Source of the DNA: JANLVI01 sp031363915
GTDB taxonomy: Bacteria; Vulcanimicrobiota; Vulcanimicrobiia; Vulcanimicrobiales; Vulcanimicrobiaceae
Length of the DNA: 64,000 bases
NCBI GenBank assembly: GCA_031363915.1
Contig: JANLVI010000009.1
Span: 35,488 to 99,487, forward strand
Reading direction: 5' to 3'
Shown here: positions 1-7,412 of the stretch, piece by piece
Layout: each line of letters begins with the position of its first letter
Position numbering within the stretch: the stretch's first letter is position 1
Program-made: the position numbers and the translations under genes
Notes under the pieces: model-generated
The model's input: only the letters and a program-made list of their open reading frames with translations
Told to the model about the DNA's origin: nothing
The model's database searches: none

Positions 1-52
1 TCTGGCGGAGGAGTGCGCGCGCGTCGCCTACCTCGCGCGCTCGATGGGATAA
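1..52 (+). CDS. C-terminal tail of an unidentified gene (5' end outside window)
   Basis: A plus-strand frame is open from the first base to a TAA at 50-52 and reads LAEECARVAYLARSMG before the stop. It lies just upstream of a tRNA gene, where a gene end is expected. Sixteen residues are too few to identify a family. This could also be chance coding; only the open frame and its position support it. Confidence 0.3.
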   Translation, partial: LAEECARVAYLARSMG

Positions 53-92
53 CGGTACCCAAGCGCGGAATAGTCGGCGGGACCCTCACCGT

Positions 93-179
93 GGAGAGGT
101 GGCAGAGTGGTCGAATGCACTCGCTTGGAAAGCGAGCAGACTGTAAAAGGTCTCGGGAGTTCGAATCTCCCCCTCTCCG
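93..179 (+). tRNA. tRNA-Ser(GGA)
   Basis: The 87-nt cloverleaf has acceptor strands GGAGAGG (93-99) and CCTCTCC (172-178) with discriminator G179. The anticodon stem CTCGC/GCGAG encloses loop TTGGAAA, giving anticodon GGA at 127-129. A long variable arm follows, as expected for serine. The T arm carries the usual GTTCGAATC. CCA is not encoded. Confidence 0.96.
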
Positions 180-183
180 AATC

Positions 184-212
184 GCCCGGCTGCGCCGGGC
201 TTTTCTTTTTTT
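184..212 (+). terminator. Rho-independent terminator after tRNA-Ser
   Basis: A perfect 7-bp GC stem GCCCGGC (184-190) / GCCGGGC (194-200) with a 3-nt loop is followed by a tract of T residues interrupted once by C (201-212). It lies 4 bases past the tRNA and would end its transcript. Confidence 0.85.
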
Positions 213-231
213 CGGACCGAACGCAGCCTCG

Positions 232-556
232 ATGTCAATCAAGCGCATCCGCGAAGCCGCCGCAAACGATCTGCCCGAAATCGCGCGCATTTGGAATGAA
301 GGCATCGTCGACCGCATCGCAACCCTCGACGAAAATGGCAAAGACGCCGACGACTGCGCCGCGTGGTTCGCCGAGCGACGTGCGCGCGGTCGAGGTGTCG
401 GCACGGCACTTCTGCGGGCGCTCGAACGACACGCCGTGCGAAACGCATTTCACAAGATCGTCGTCTTCGCGCTCGCTCACAACACCGCGGGCGCCGCGCG
501 ACCAAGGCCGCCTCGACGGCAGCCCCACCGACGTTCTCGCCATGGAGAAACTTTTG
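232..556 (+). pseudogene. Decayed GNAT acetyltransferase (phosphinothricin acetyltransferase-like)
   Basis: From ATG 232 the frame reads the start of a GNAT enzyme of the phosphinothricin/methionine sulfoximine acetyltransferase type (REAAANDLPEIARIWNEG). It then jumps from AAWFAER directly to the acetyl-CoA-binding segment RGRGVGTALLRALE, so roughly 40 residues of the core are missing. After LAHNTAGAA the reading moves to another frame, where DQGRLDGSPTDVLAMEKLL matches the usual GNAT C-terminus; the preceding strand is also lost. At least two deletions and one frameshift are implied. The final MEKLL overlaps the start of the next gene. It cannot make a normal acetyltransferase. Confidence 0.7.
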
Positions 557-940
557 AAACCGTTCGTGCTCTTCGTTTGCCGACACAACACCGGCCGTTC
601 GCAAATGGCCGAAGCGTACTTGCGACATTTCGCCGGCGACGCAGTCGAGGTCGCGTCGGCGGGAACCATCGCCGCGGACGTTCCCGATCCCGGTGTCGTC
701 GCCGCGATGGCTGAAGACGGCATCGACATCAGCGGCGCGCGTCCGAAACTTATCGACCCGGCCGTCGCGGCGCATGCAGATCGCATCATTACGATGGGCT
801 GCGATGTCGAGGGCGTTCCGAACATCGATGCGGACTGGGATGTAGACGATCCCAAAGGTGCGCCGCCCGAAACATTGCGAGCGATTCGCGATCAGGTTAA
901 ATCCAAAGCGCGCGAGCTCGCCGAGTCGCTTCGCGTCTAG
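542..940 (+). CDS. ArsC-type arsenate reductase / low-molecular-weight phosphatase family protein
   Basis: This 132-residue protein has the low-molecular-weight tyrosine phosphatase fold signature: the P-loop CRHNTGRS (C-X5-R) follows a hydrophobic strand near residue 14. A later WDVDDPKG segment matches the conserved Asp-Pro loop that supplies the general acid in ArsC/LMW-PTP proteins. The likely role is thiol-dependent arsenate reduction or phosphotyrosine hydrolysis in the cytoplasm. No other ars gene is nearby, so arsenic resistance is not shown by context. The ATG chosen at 542 lies inside the GNAT remnant's C-terminal motif, so the first five residues may derive from that gene. Confidence 0.8.
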   Translation: MEKLLKPFVLFVCRHNTGRSQMAEAYLRHFAGDAVEVASAGTIAADVPDPGVVAAMAEDGIDISGARPKLIDPAVAAHADRIITMGCDVEGVPNIDADWDVDDPKGAPPETLRAIRDQVKSKARELAESLRV

Positions 941-948
941 CGTTCTCG

Positions 949-2109
949 TTACGGTGTAGTTCCCAGCAGCGGCTTCACCAGCGCATACGGCAGCGCGTAA
1001 AACGTCAGGCCGTTCGCGCCCGTCGTTGTTACCGCGCTGAAGAGCGCATCGTCGATCGCCGACTCGACGGCATCGGCCGTCGCCGCATAGAGCGCATCGA
1101 TCCGGCCTTCGTCTTCTTCAAGCGGCTTCTGCGCGAGGTTCCCCTCGCGCGGATAGACATGGGTCGTACTGAATGCCAAGAAGAGATCGCCGCTGGAAAC
1201 ATGCGAGGTGGCACCGGACCGCGCGAGTCCGAGGGTCGCACGCTTGGCGATGTCGCGCAAGCGAAGTCCATCGAGCGGCGCGTCGGTCGCGATCACGATA
1301 ATGATACTGCCGTCGCTTGCGCGACCGCGCGTCGGTACGACGTACGCGGCGCGTTTGGGCAACGTCGGTTGCAGACGATCGCCGAGCGCACGACCGACAT
1401 GGACGCCGCCGATTGTCAGCTCCGAACGCGATCCGGTGTTCGCATTGACGAGTGCACCGACCGTATAGCCGCCGAGTGTGGCGGGAAGCACCCGTGAGGA
1501 CGAGCCGATTCCGGCTTTGAAACCGAACGCGCGCATCCCGGTTCCGGCTCCGACGGCGCCGCGCGGGAAATCGCCCGCATGGGCGCCGTCGAGCAACGCC
1601 ACGACGTCGTCCGGGCTGACGTGCCGGCCTTGGATATCGTTCAATCCTTGATCGTCGCATTCGGCGACCGCGGGCAACGGCACATCGTCCGTCACGCCGA
1701 TCGCGGGCCAGCGCTTGATCATCCACGAGACGACACCGTCGTCGACCCGCCCGACGTCAAGGGTATCGGTCAACACGACGGGAGTTTCGAGAAAGCCCGC
1801 TTGATCGATCCAATGCGAACCGGTGAATTCTCCGTTCCCGTTGAGATCGAATGTCGCCGCCGCTGGACGCTTATTCCAGACGTCGCCATTCGGGATGATC
1901 GCGGTCGCGCCCGTGCGCACCGGACCGACACCGGGGACGAGCGCGCCATCGCCGGATCGTTTGGTCACGTGGTTGACCAACACTCCGGGGACGTCGGTAA
2001 TTCCGTCTAGCGGCCCGACCGCGAAGGCGCCGACCGGAATTGGCGAGCGCGCGTCGAGTGGTGTGACGCACACCAGCGCGGCGACGAGGACGATTGCGAT
2101 ACGCTTCAT
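949..2109 (-). CDS. P1 family aminopeptidase/D-esterase (DmpA/BapA-like), exported
   Basis: The 386-residue protein is a P1 (DmpA) self-processing hydrolase. It has ANTGSRSELTIGG and the cleavage motif DGSIIIVIATDAPL. The Ser of DGS, near residue 268, should become the N-terminal nucleophile after autocatalytic cleavage at Gly-Ser. The family hydrolyses N-terminal D- or beta-amino acids from small peptides and amides. Starting at ATG 2109 gives a signal peptide (MKRIAIVLVAALVCV...LDARS), so it probably acts outside the cytoplasm; a longer frame from 2190 would hide that signal. It follows the aldehyde oxidoreductase gene by 84 bases, perhaps in the same transcript. Confidence 0.88.
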   Translation of the reverse strand: MKRIAIVLVAALVCVTPLDARSPIPVGAFAVGPLDGITDVPGVLVNHVTKRSGDGALVPGVGPVRTGATAIIPNGDVWNKRPAAATFDLNGNGEFTGSHWIDQAGFLETPVVLTDTLDVGRVDDGVVSWMIKRWPAIGVTDDVPLPAVAECDDQGLNDIQGRHVSPDDVVALLDGAHAGDFPRGAVGAGTGMRAFGFKAGIGSSSRVLPATLGGYTVGALVNANTGSRSELTIGGVHVGRALGDRLQPTLPKRAAYVVPTRGRASDGSIIIVIATDAPLDGLRLRDIAKRATLGLARSGATSHVSSGDLFLAFSTTHVYPREGNLAQKPLEEDEGRIDALYAATADAVESAIDDALFSAVTTTGANGLTFYALPYALVKPLLGTTP

Positions 2110-2193
2110 TCCAGCGCCTGTTCGCTCCGCAAAAGCACGAAGCCCGCGCCGGAACGTCACCATCATGTAAGGCCAAGTAAGCGTGCGCAAACG

Positions 2194-3984
2194 CTACCGT
2201 CGCGGCTGCTCGGCGCGTCGCGTCTCGTAGATCGCTTGTAGTGAGGCAAGCGCGCCGCGCGTCATCGTCGTGCCCGCAAGCGTACCGTCGGCGATCGATT
2301 CCTCCGTAATTCGCGGTGGAAGGATGTCGTCGTCTTCACGCCAGCCTAAACGTACGTTGATCGCGCGCTTCTTCTGCCAGATGAGGGCTGCGGTCGCTTC
2401 GAGCGCGCCTCCGTCAAGGACGTTGCCCGTCACCGCCGTCCAAAGCGCCGCTGCTTCGCTATAGAAATCGTCGAAACAATCGCGCACGAACTTGCACAGC
2501 ACGAGCGAATCCCAAACGATCGCGTAATTTTCGGCGGCAATCGCCGCATCGGCGCGAGCGGAATCACTCGTATCGGCTCCCGGATGCCGCAAATCGAAGT
2601 CGTACGTTGCCGCGCGATTGTGGCACGCACCGCGCGTACAGGTTGCAAGTCCCAGTGCATACGTTGGAAGCGCACGCGGCTCGTAACCGGGAAGTTCGAG
2701 GCCTTTGGCATGCATGGCGAACGACTCCGATCCTTCACCGACGATCCTCGCAGCAGCGCGTACGCCAAGCGCCAGTGTCGACCCGAAGCCCGTACCGTTC
2801 ACGATCGCTTCGATGGCTGGGACGAGAACGTCCGCGTTGCCGAAACGAAGCGGCGTCCCAAAGACGCTTTCGTCGACCAATCCGCGTACGACGCACTCCA
2901 TGCCGAAGGCGATCGACCCGCCGGTCGAAATCGTATCGAGCCCTTCGCGATCGCACAGCGCGATTGCATCGAGTACCGCATCGAGCGAATCGACGCCGCA
3001 ATTCGGACCGAAGGCCCACACCGACTCGTATTCGCTTGCGCCGGCATTGCGGCGGTCACGATCTTTGCGCACGTACATGTGCTCGCACTGCACGGGGCAA
3101 CCGGCGCATCCCGCGCGCAACTCGAGATAGTCACCCCGATGCTCGCGCGCGCGCTCGGGCGTCACGCGCTCGACACCGGCGAAGGTCGCGCCCGTAAAAT
3201 TGCGCGTCGGCAGTTGACCCATACGCTCGAGAACGCGCATGTTCGCGCCCGTCCCAAGGATCCGATATTTCGCCGTCGCCGGTCCGACGGCGCGCTCGCG
3301 AAGCACGTCGGCAAGTCGCGCCGTCGCCTGCCGATCGGCAAGGGCGACGTCGCCGCGACCGCGCAGCGCGATCGCCTTGAGCTTTTTCGAACCGAACACC
3401 GCTCCCGTACCGCCGCGACCGGCTTGACGGCCGTCGTTCTCAACGGCAGCATAGCGAACGCCGCGTTCGCCCGCTCGTCCGATCGCGCAGACGCGCGCCG
3501 TGCGGTCGACAAGTCGGTCGCGGACGAGTTTGGTGACCTCGCGCGCGGAGATTCCGAGCAAATCGCCCGCCGGTTCGAAACGCACGCGGTCGCCTTCAAC
3601 CACGAGCAGCGTCCAATCGTCGGCTTTGCCGGTCACGACCAGCGCGGCGAGTCCACAGCGTCGGAGCACGGCCGACCAGTGCGATGAGGACAGACCTTCA
3701 TTCAAAAGCCCCGTCAGGGGGGAGATCGTCGCGAGAGCATGCTTGTTTGCCGCGGGGACGGGTGTCGAGGCAAACGGCCCCGCTGCGAAGACCAGCGGAT
3801 TTTCAGGGCCGAGCGGATCGATTCGGTACAGGTCGTTTTCGATGAGGTAATCGAGGATGAGCTCGACGGCAAGACCTACGCCGCCGAGCACGCGCGCGAA
3901 CGTCGCGTCGTCGAGGTCGAATCGTCGCGATGTTTTCGTCGTCAGATCGACCGCAAGCACCGTGCGCGGCCCAACGTAGCTCAA
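2194..3984 (-). CDS. Aldehyde:ferredoxin oxidoreductase (tungsten/molybdenum)
   Basis: This 596-residue protein belongs to the aldehyde ferredoxin oxidoreductase family: a bis-pyranopterin tungsten or molybdenum enzyme oxidising aldehydes to acids with ferredoxin. The [4Fe-4S] ligands are visible as CAGCPVQC (C293, C296, C300) and a distant Cys at about 497 (SLVLCKF), the family spacing. GGRGG-like and STGGS pterin-contact segments are also present. The start is taken at TTG 3984, which overlaps the moaD stop as TTGA; GTG 4011 is an alternative. The coupled upstream moaD and two moeA genes supply its cofactor. The metal used cannot be read from sequence. Confidence 0.93.
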   Translation of the reverse strand: MSYVGPRTVLAVDLTTKTSRRFDLDDATFARVLGGVGLAVELILDYLIENDLYRIDPLGPENPLVFAAGPFASTPVPAANKHALATISPLTGLLNEGLSSSHWSAVLRRCGLAALVVTGKADDWTLLVVEGDRVRFEPAGDLLGISAREVTKLVRDRLVDRTARVCAIGRAGERGVRYAAVENDGRQAGRGGTGAVFGSKKLKAIALRGRGDVALADRQATARLADVLRERAVGPATAKYRILGTGANMRVLERMGQLPTRNFTGATFAGVERVTPERAREHRGDYLELRAGCAGCPVQCEHMYVRKDRDRRNAGASEYESVWAFGPNCGVDSLDAVLDAIALCDREGLDTISTGGSIAFGMECVVRGLVDESVFGTPLRFGNADVLVPAIEAIVNGTGFGSTLALGVRAAARIVGEGSESFAMHAKGLELPGYEPRALPTYALGLATCTRGACHNRAATYDFDLRHPGADTSDSARADAAIAAENYAIVWDSLVLCKFVRDCFDDFYSEAAALWTAVTGNVLDGGALEATAALIWQKKRAINVRLGWREDDDILPPRITEESIADGTLAGTTMTRGALASLQAIYETRRAEQPRR

Positions 3985-4244
3985 CCGCCGCTCGCGAGAA
4001 AGAGCACGCACGGTTTATCGCGTGCACCGAACGTCTCACCCGGGCCGAGCGCGCGGCGTCCATCGAGCAGCAACAAATTGGGTTCGATGAAACGTTCGCC
4101 GTCGATCACCGTTCCGCGCAGCACCGGAAAGGCACCCGCGAGCGCGCGCAAAAATGCCGCAAGATCGGTCGGTTCGTCGACGGCGAGGTCGACCGTTGCG
4201 TGCCCCACGAGTGCGCGCGCGAGCCCGAAAAGTTCGACGTTCAC
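3981..4244 (-). CDS. MoaD/ThiS family sulfur-carrier protein
   Basis: A small ubiquitin-like protein of 87 residues starting MNVELFGLAR and ending in the diagnostic Gly-Gly (FLASGG). The C-terminal glycine would be thiocarboxylated and deliver sulfur for the dithiolene of molybdopterin. The GTG start at 4244 overlaps the stop of the preceding moeA-like gene (GTGA), and its own stop overlaps the likely TTG start of the oxidoreductase gene. That coupling suggests a carrier dedicated to the aldehyde oxidoreductase; a separate housekeeping moaD may exist elsewhere. Confidence 0.88.
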   Translation of the reverse strand: MNVELFGLARALVGHATVDLAVDEPTDLAAFLRALAGAFPVLRGTVIDGERFIEPNLLLLDGRRALGPGETFGARDKPCVLFLASGG

Positions 4245-6178
4245 GGTGTGGGCACGCGCGGCGCGACGATGCGCACGCGCCCGGCATGCTTGGTGTCATA
4301 GCCGCCGAGGCGTTCGATCTGGGCGCGCAACTGCGGTGCCGCGATCGTTTCGATCAAGCGCGCGATGCGCGGATCGTTCAGATCCCGCTCGCGCACGGCA
4401 AGATCGTACGGTTCGAACGCGAGCGACACAAAATCGCAGCCGAGTGCGAGCGCTGCAGCCCGGATACCGAGGCCGCAATCGGCCGATCCGTCGGCAACGA
4501 GCGCGGCGACGGCGAGGTGCGAAAACTCGATGCGCTCGTACCCGAGGATGGCAGCGATCGCGATCCCCGCCCGCGCGAGTAAATCATCGAGCAAGAGTCG
4601 CGTCCCGGCGTCACGCTGACGGTTGACGTAACGCGCGCGGCGTTCGACGACGTCCGCAAAGGAGGCAAGGCCAAGCGGATTGCCAGGCGCGACGATCAAG
4701 CCCTGTTCGCGTTCGGCAAAACGCACGAGCGCGACGGGTTCGTGCGGCCCGTAGCGCGCGATCGCGCGCTCGTTGTACGTCCCGCTCGCCGCATCGAGGA
4801 CGTGCGTCCCCGCAAGGTGGGCGGCGCCCGATGCGAGCGCCACGAGCCCCGCGATGCTGCCGACGTTCGCCGAGACGAGTTCGATGTCGCGTGCGGCGAG
4901 TTCGCCCGCTAGCAGATCGATCGCCACGTCGTGACTTCCCACTGCAAGCAGCGTCCGTTCGATTGCGGCGAGCGGCCGCAACGCACGTATTTGCACGCGC
5001 GTTCCCTCGGCGATGCCCTCGGTCAAACGCGGGACCGCGAGCATTGCATTCGCTCGCGCAAGCGAGGTAATGACCCCCGCACCGCGCCGCAGCGGCGTTA
5101 CGACGAGTTCGCCGTTAACACGGGCTGCAACCGCACGCACGTATTCGTCCTCACCGAGCGGCGAGAAGACTTTCCGCGTCAAGCGTGCGTCGAGTTCGAG
5201 CGTGTCGGGTGCATCGCGTCCGCCCAGCCGTTCCACGAGCGGTCGCAAGAACAGGTCGGCACAGATCGCCGCACTCACGGCATAGCCGGGGATACCGAGT
5301 AGCGGGATCGCGCGCTCGCCGGCAGCGACGCCAAGCACGACCGGGTGGCCCGGGCGAATCGCTACGCCATGCACGACGACGCGTCCGAGCGACTGAAAAA
5401 CGCGCGCGGTGTAGTCATCACTGCCGGCACTGCTGCCCGCGTTCACGACAACCACATCGCAGGTCGCGAGCGCTTCGCGAACCACCGCCGTCAGTTCGTC
5501 GACGTCATCCGGCACGCGCGCGAACGCGACCGGTTCGCCTCCGTATTGCCGCACGCAAGCGGCTAGGAGAACGCCGTTGGAATCGACGATCGCACCGCGC
5601 ACCGGATGCTCGGTACTCGGATCGATCAGCTCGTCGCCGGTGGTAACGATCGCGACGCGCGGGCGTGCGCGAACCTCGACGCGCGTGCGTCCAGCGCTTG
5701 CTAGCGCGGCAAGATCCGCCGGAGCCAAGCGACGGCCGCGCGCGACGACCGCTTCGCTTGCGATGATATCCTCGCCGATCGGGCGGACGTGTTCGAACGG
5801 TGCGACGCTCGCGCGAATCGCGACGCGGTCGCCGCGATCGTCGACATGCTCCACCATGATAACCGCATCCATGCCGGCCGGAAGCGGATCGCCCGTATCG
5901 ACCCAGACGGCGTCCGTGCCCACGGCCAGTTCGCGCGGCGCCGTTTCGCGCGCTCCGAGCGTTTGCGCCGAAGCGACGGCGATACCGTCCATCGCGCATG
6001 CATGGTAATGCGGTGAGGAAAGACGCGCGAAGTGCGCGCACGCCGTCACCCGGTCGAGAGCATCGTCGAGGGCGAGTTCTTCGCGTCGATCGTTGTGCGC
6101 GCCGATCGTTACGCGATCGAATGCAGCACGCGCATCCTCGAGCGGAATATCGTGCAGGAAGACCGCGCGTTCAGTCAA
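4241..6178 (-). CDS. MoeA-like molybdopterin molybdotransferase fused to a periplasmic-binding-protein-like domain
   Basis: Of 645 residues, about 1-400 form a MoeA domain (CAMDGIAV, VDTGDPLPAGMDAV, TTGDEL, NAGSSAGSDDY, GIPGYAVSA). MoeA inserts molybdate or tungstate into adenylylated molybdopterin. Residues about 405-645 resemble the substrate-binding fold fused to archaeal and clostridial MoeA proteins (PF12727 type), which may bind the oxyanion or a regulator. It overlaps the upstream moeA by 8 bases and the downstream moaD by 4, so all are probably cotranslated. A second MoeA beside an AOR gene suggests specialisation for tungsten. Confidence 0.9.
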   Translation of the reverse strand: MTERAVFLHDIPLEDARAAFDRVTIGAHNDRREELALDDALDRVTACAHFARLSSPHYHACAMDGIAVASAQTLGARETAPRELAVGTDAVWVDTGDPLPAGMDAVIMVEHVDDRGDRVAIRASVAPFEHVRPIGEDIIASEAVVARGRRLAPADLAALASAGRTRVEVRARPRVAIVTTGDELIDPSTEHPVRGAIVDSNGVLLAACVRQYGGEPVAFARVPDDVDELTAVVREALATCDVVVVNAGSSAGSDDYTARVFQSLGRVVVHGVAIRPGHPVVLGVAAGERAIPLLGIPGYAVSAAICADLFLRPLVERLGGRDAPDTLELDARLTRKVFSPLGEDEYVRAVAARVNGELVVTPLRRGAGVITSLARANAMLAVPRLTEGIAEGTRVQIRALRPLAAIERTLLAVGSHDVAIDLLAGELAARDIELVSANVGSIAGLVALASGAAHLAGTHVLDAASGTYNERAIARYGPHEPVALVRFAEREQGLIVAPGNPLGLASFADVVERRARYVNRQRDAGTRLLLDDLLARAGIAIAAILGYERIEFSHLAVAALVADGSADCGLGIRAAALALGCDFVSLAFEPYDLAVRERDLNDPRIARLIETIAAPQLRAQIERLGGYDTKHAGRVRIVAPRVPTP

Positions 6179-7412
6179 GGGCGATCACGCTCACGTGTTC
6201 GCCGCTTGCAAGTCCGCTGCGGTCGATCGGAACGAAAAGCAACGCGTCCGCGCGCACCAGGGTGAAAATCAAATTCGATGCGCCGAAGATCGGCGCGGCG
6301 TGCAGCGCGCCGTCGAGCTCGTGCAGATGCACGGGGACGTAGTCTTCTCTTCCCGGACGCGACGCAACGCTCGTATCGAGGATCGCTTCACGCATGTCGC
6401 TTGCGGCGCGCAACGACTCGCCGCCCAAATGGCGGACGAGCGGGGCGAGCATCCGCCACGCCACGACGAGCGCACTTGCGGGGTTACCGGGCAAGCCGAT
6501 CACCGGTTTGCCGTCGCAGGCCGCAAGCACCGTCGGCTTTCCCGGTTTGATGGCGATGCCGTGCGCGAGGATGCCAGGCGAGCCGAGTCGTTCGACAACA
6601 CCCGCCGTATAGTCGCGCGCGGAGACCGACGAACCTGCGGAAAGCACGAGTGCATCGGCACCGGCAAGCGCCGCGCGGGCGCGCGTTTCGAGTTCGCGTT
6701 CGTCATCGCGCACGATTCCGCACGCGATCGGATCGCCTCCGGCACGTCGCACGATCGCGGAGATCGTGTGGCTATTGACGTCACGAACCTGCGCGAGTGC
6801 GGGTTGCGCCTCGACCGGCACGACTTCATCACCGGTTGAGAGAATCGCGATGCGCGGTCGACGATAGACCGCAACGTGGGTCTCGCCAAGTGCGGCAAGC
6901 GCGCCAAGATCCGCTGCGCGCAGACGCCGCCCGCGTGCGACGGCTTCTGCGCCGGCCACGATATCCTCGCCGATTGCGAGAACATCTTCACCGCCCGCGA
7001 CCGACGTCAAAACTTCGATCTGGTTGCCGCGCGCGTTCGTTTCTTCGACCATGACGACGGCATCGGCGCCGCTTGGCAGCATCGCGCCCGTATGAATGCG
7101 CGCGGCCGTGCCCGGCGCGACGATCAGAGTCGGCACCGTGCCCATGAGCACTTCACCGATCACTTCGAGGTATGCGGGGGCGGATTCCGATGCGCCGTAT
7201 GTGTCAGCCGCGCGTACGGCAAAGCCGTCCATCGTCGCGCGCGCGAATGCGGGCAAGGTCTGATCCGAGCGAACGCTCCGTGCAAGAACGCGCTCTAAGG
7301 CATCCGCGAGCGCCACCGTTTCAATGTTCGCAGGGACCGGGGCGGCAGCGCACATCGCCGCAAGTGCATCGCTCGGCGGGAGCACGGTGAAAAGCTTGTT
7401 CACGACAGGCAT
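6171..7412 (-). CDS. moeA: MoeA, molybdopterin molybdotransferase
   Basis: This standard-length MoeA (413 residues) has TMDGFAVRA, IHTGAMLPSGADAVVMVE, IGEDIV, STGDEVV, SAGSSVSARDY and GLPGNPASA. It catalyses metal insertion into the pterin cofactor in the cytoplasm. ATG 7412 was chosen because a weak GGAGG lies just before it and the protein then begins in the normal place; a frame extending to 7556 would cover the neighbouring gene's start. The divergent pckA frame opens at 7411, so the two starts meet head to head unless pckA begins further in. Confidence 0.92.
   Translation of the reverse strand: MPVVNKLFTVLPPSDALAAMCAAAPVPANIETVALADALERVLARSVRSDQTLPAFARATMDGFAVRAADTYGASESAPAYLEVIGEVLMGTVPTLIVAPGTAARIHTGAMLPSGADAVVMVEETNARGNQIEVLTSVAGGEDVLAIGEDIVAGAEAVARGRRLRAADLGALAALGETHVAVYRRPRIAILSTGDEVVPVEAQPALAQVRDVNSHTISAIVRRAGGDPIACGIVRDDERELETRARAALAGADALVLSAGSSVSARDYTAGVVERLGSPGILAHGIAIKPGKPTVLAACDGKPVIGLPGNPASALVVAWRMLAPLVRHLGGESLRAASDMREAILDTSVASRPGREDYVPVHLHELDGALHAAPIFGASNLIFTLVRADALLFVPIDRSGLASGEHVSVIALD

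Noticed and set aside
3981..4011. AOR starting at GTG 4011
   Set aside because: The extra nine residues lie inside moaD and lack family similarity; TTG at 3984 overlaps the moaD stop as expected for coupled genes. Not fully excluded.
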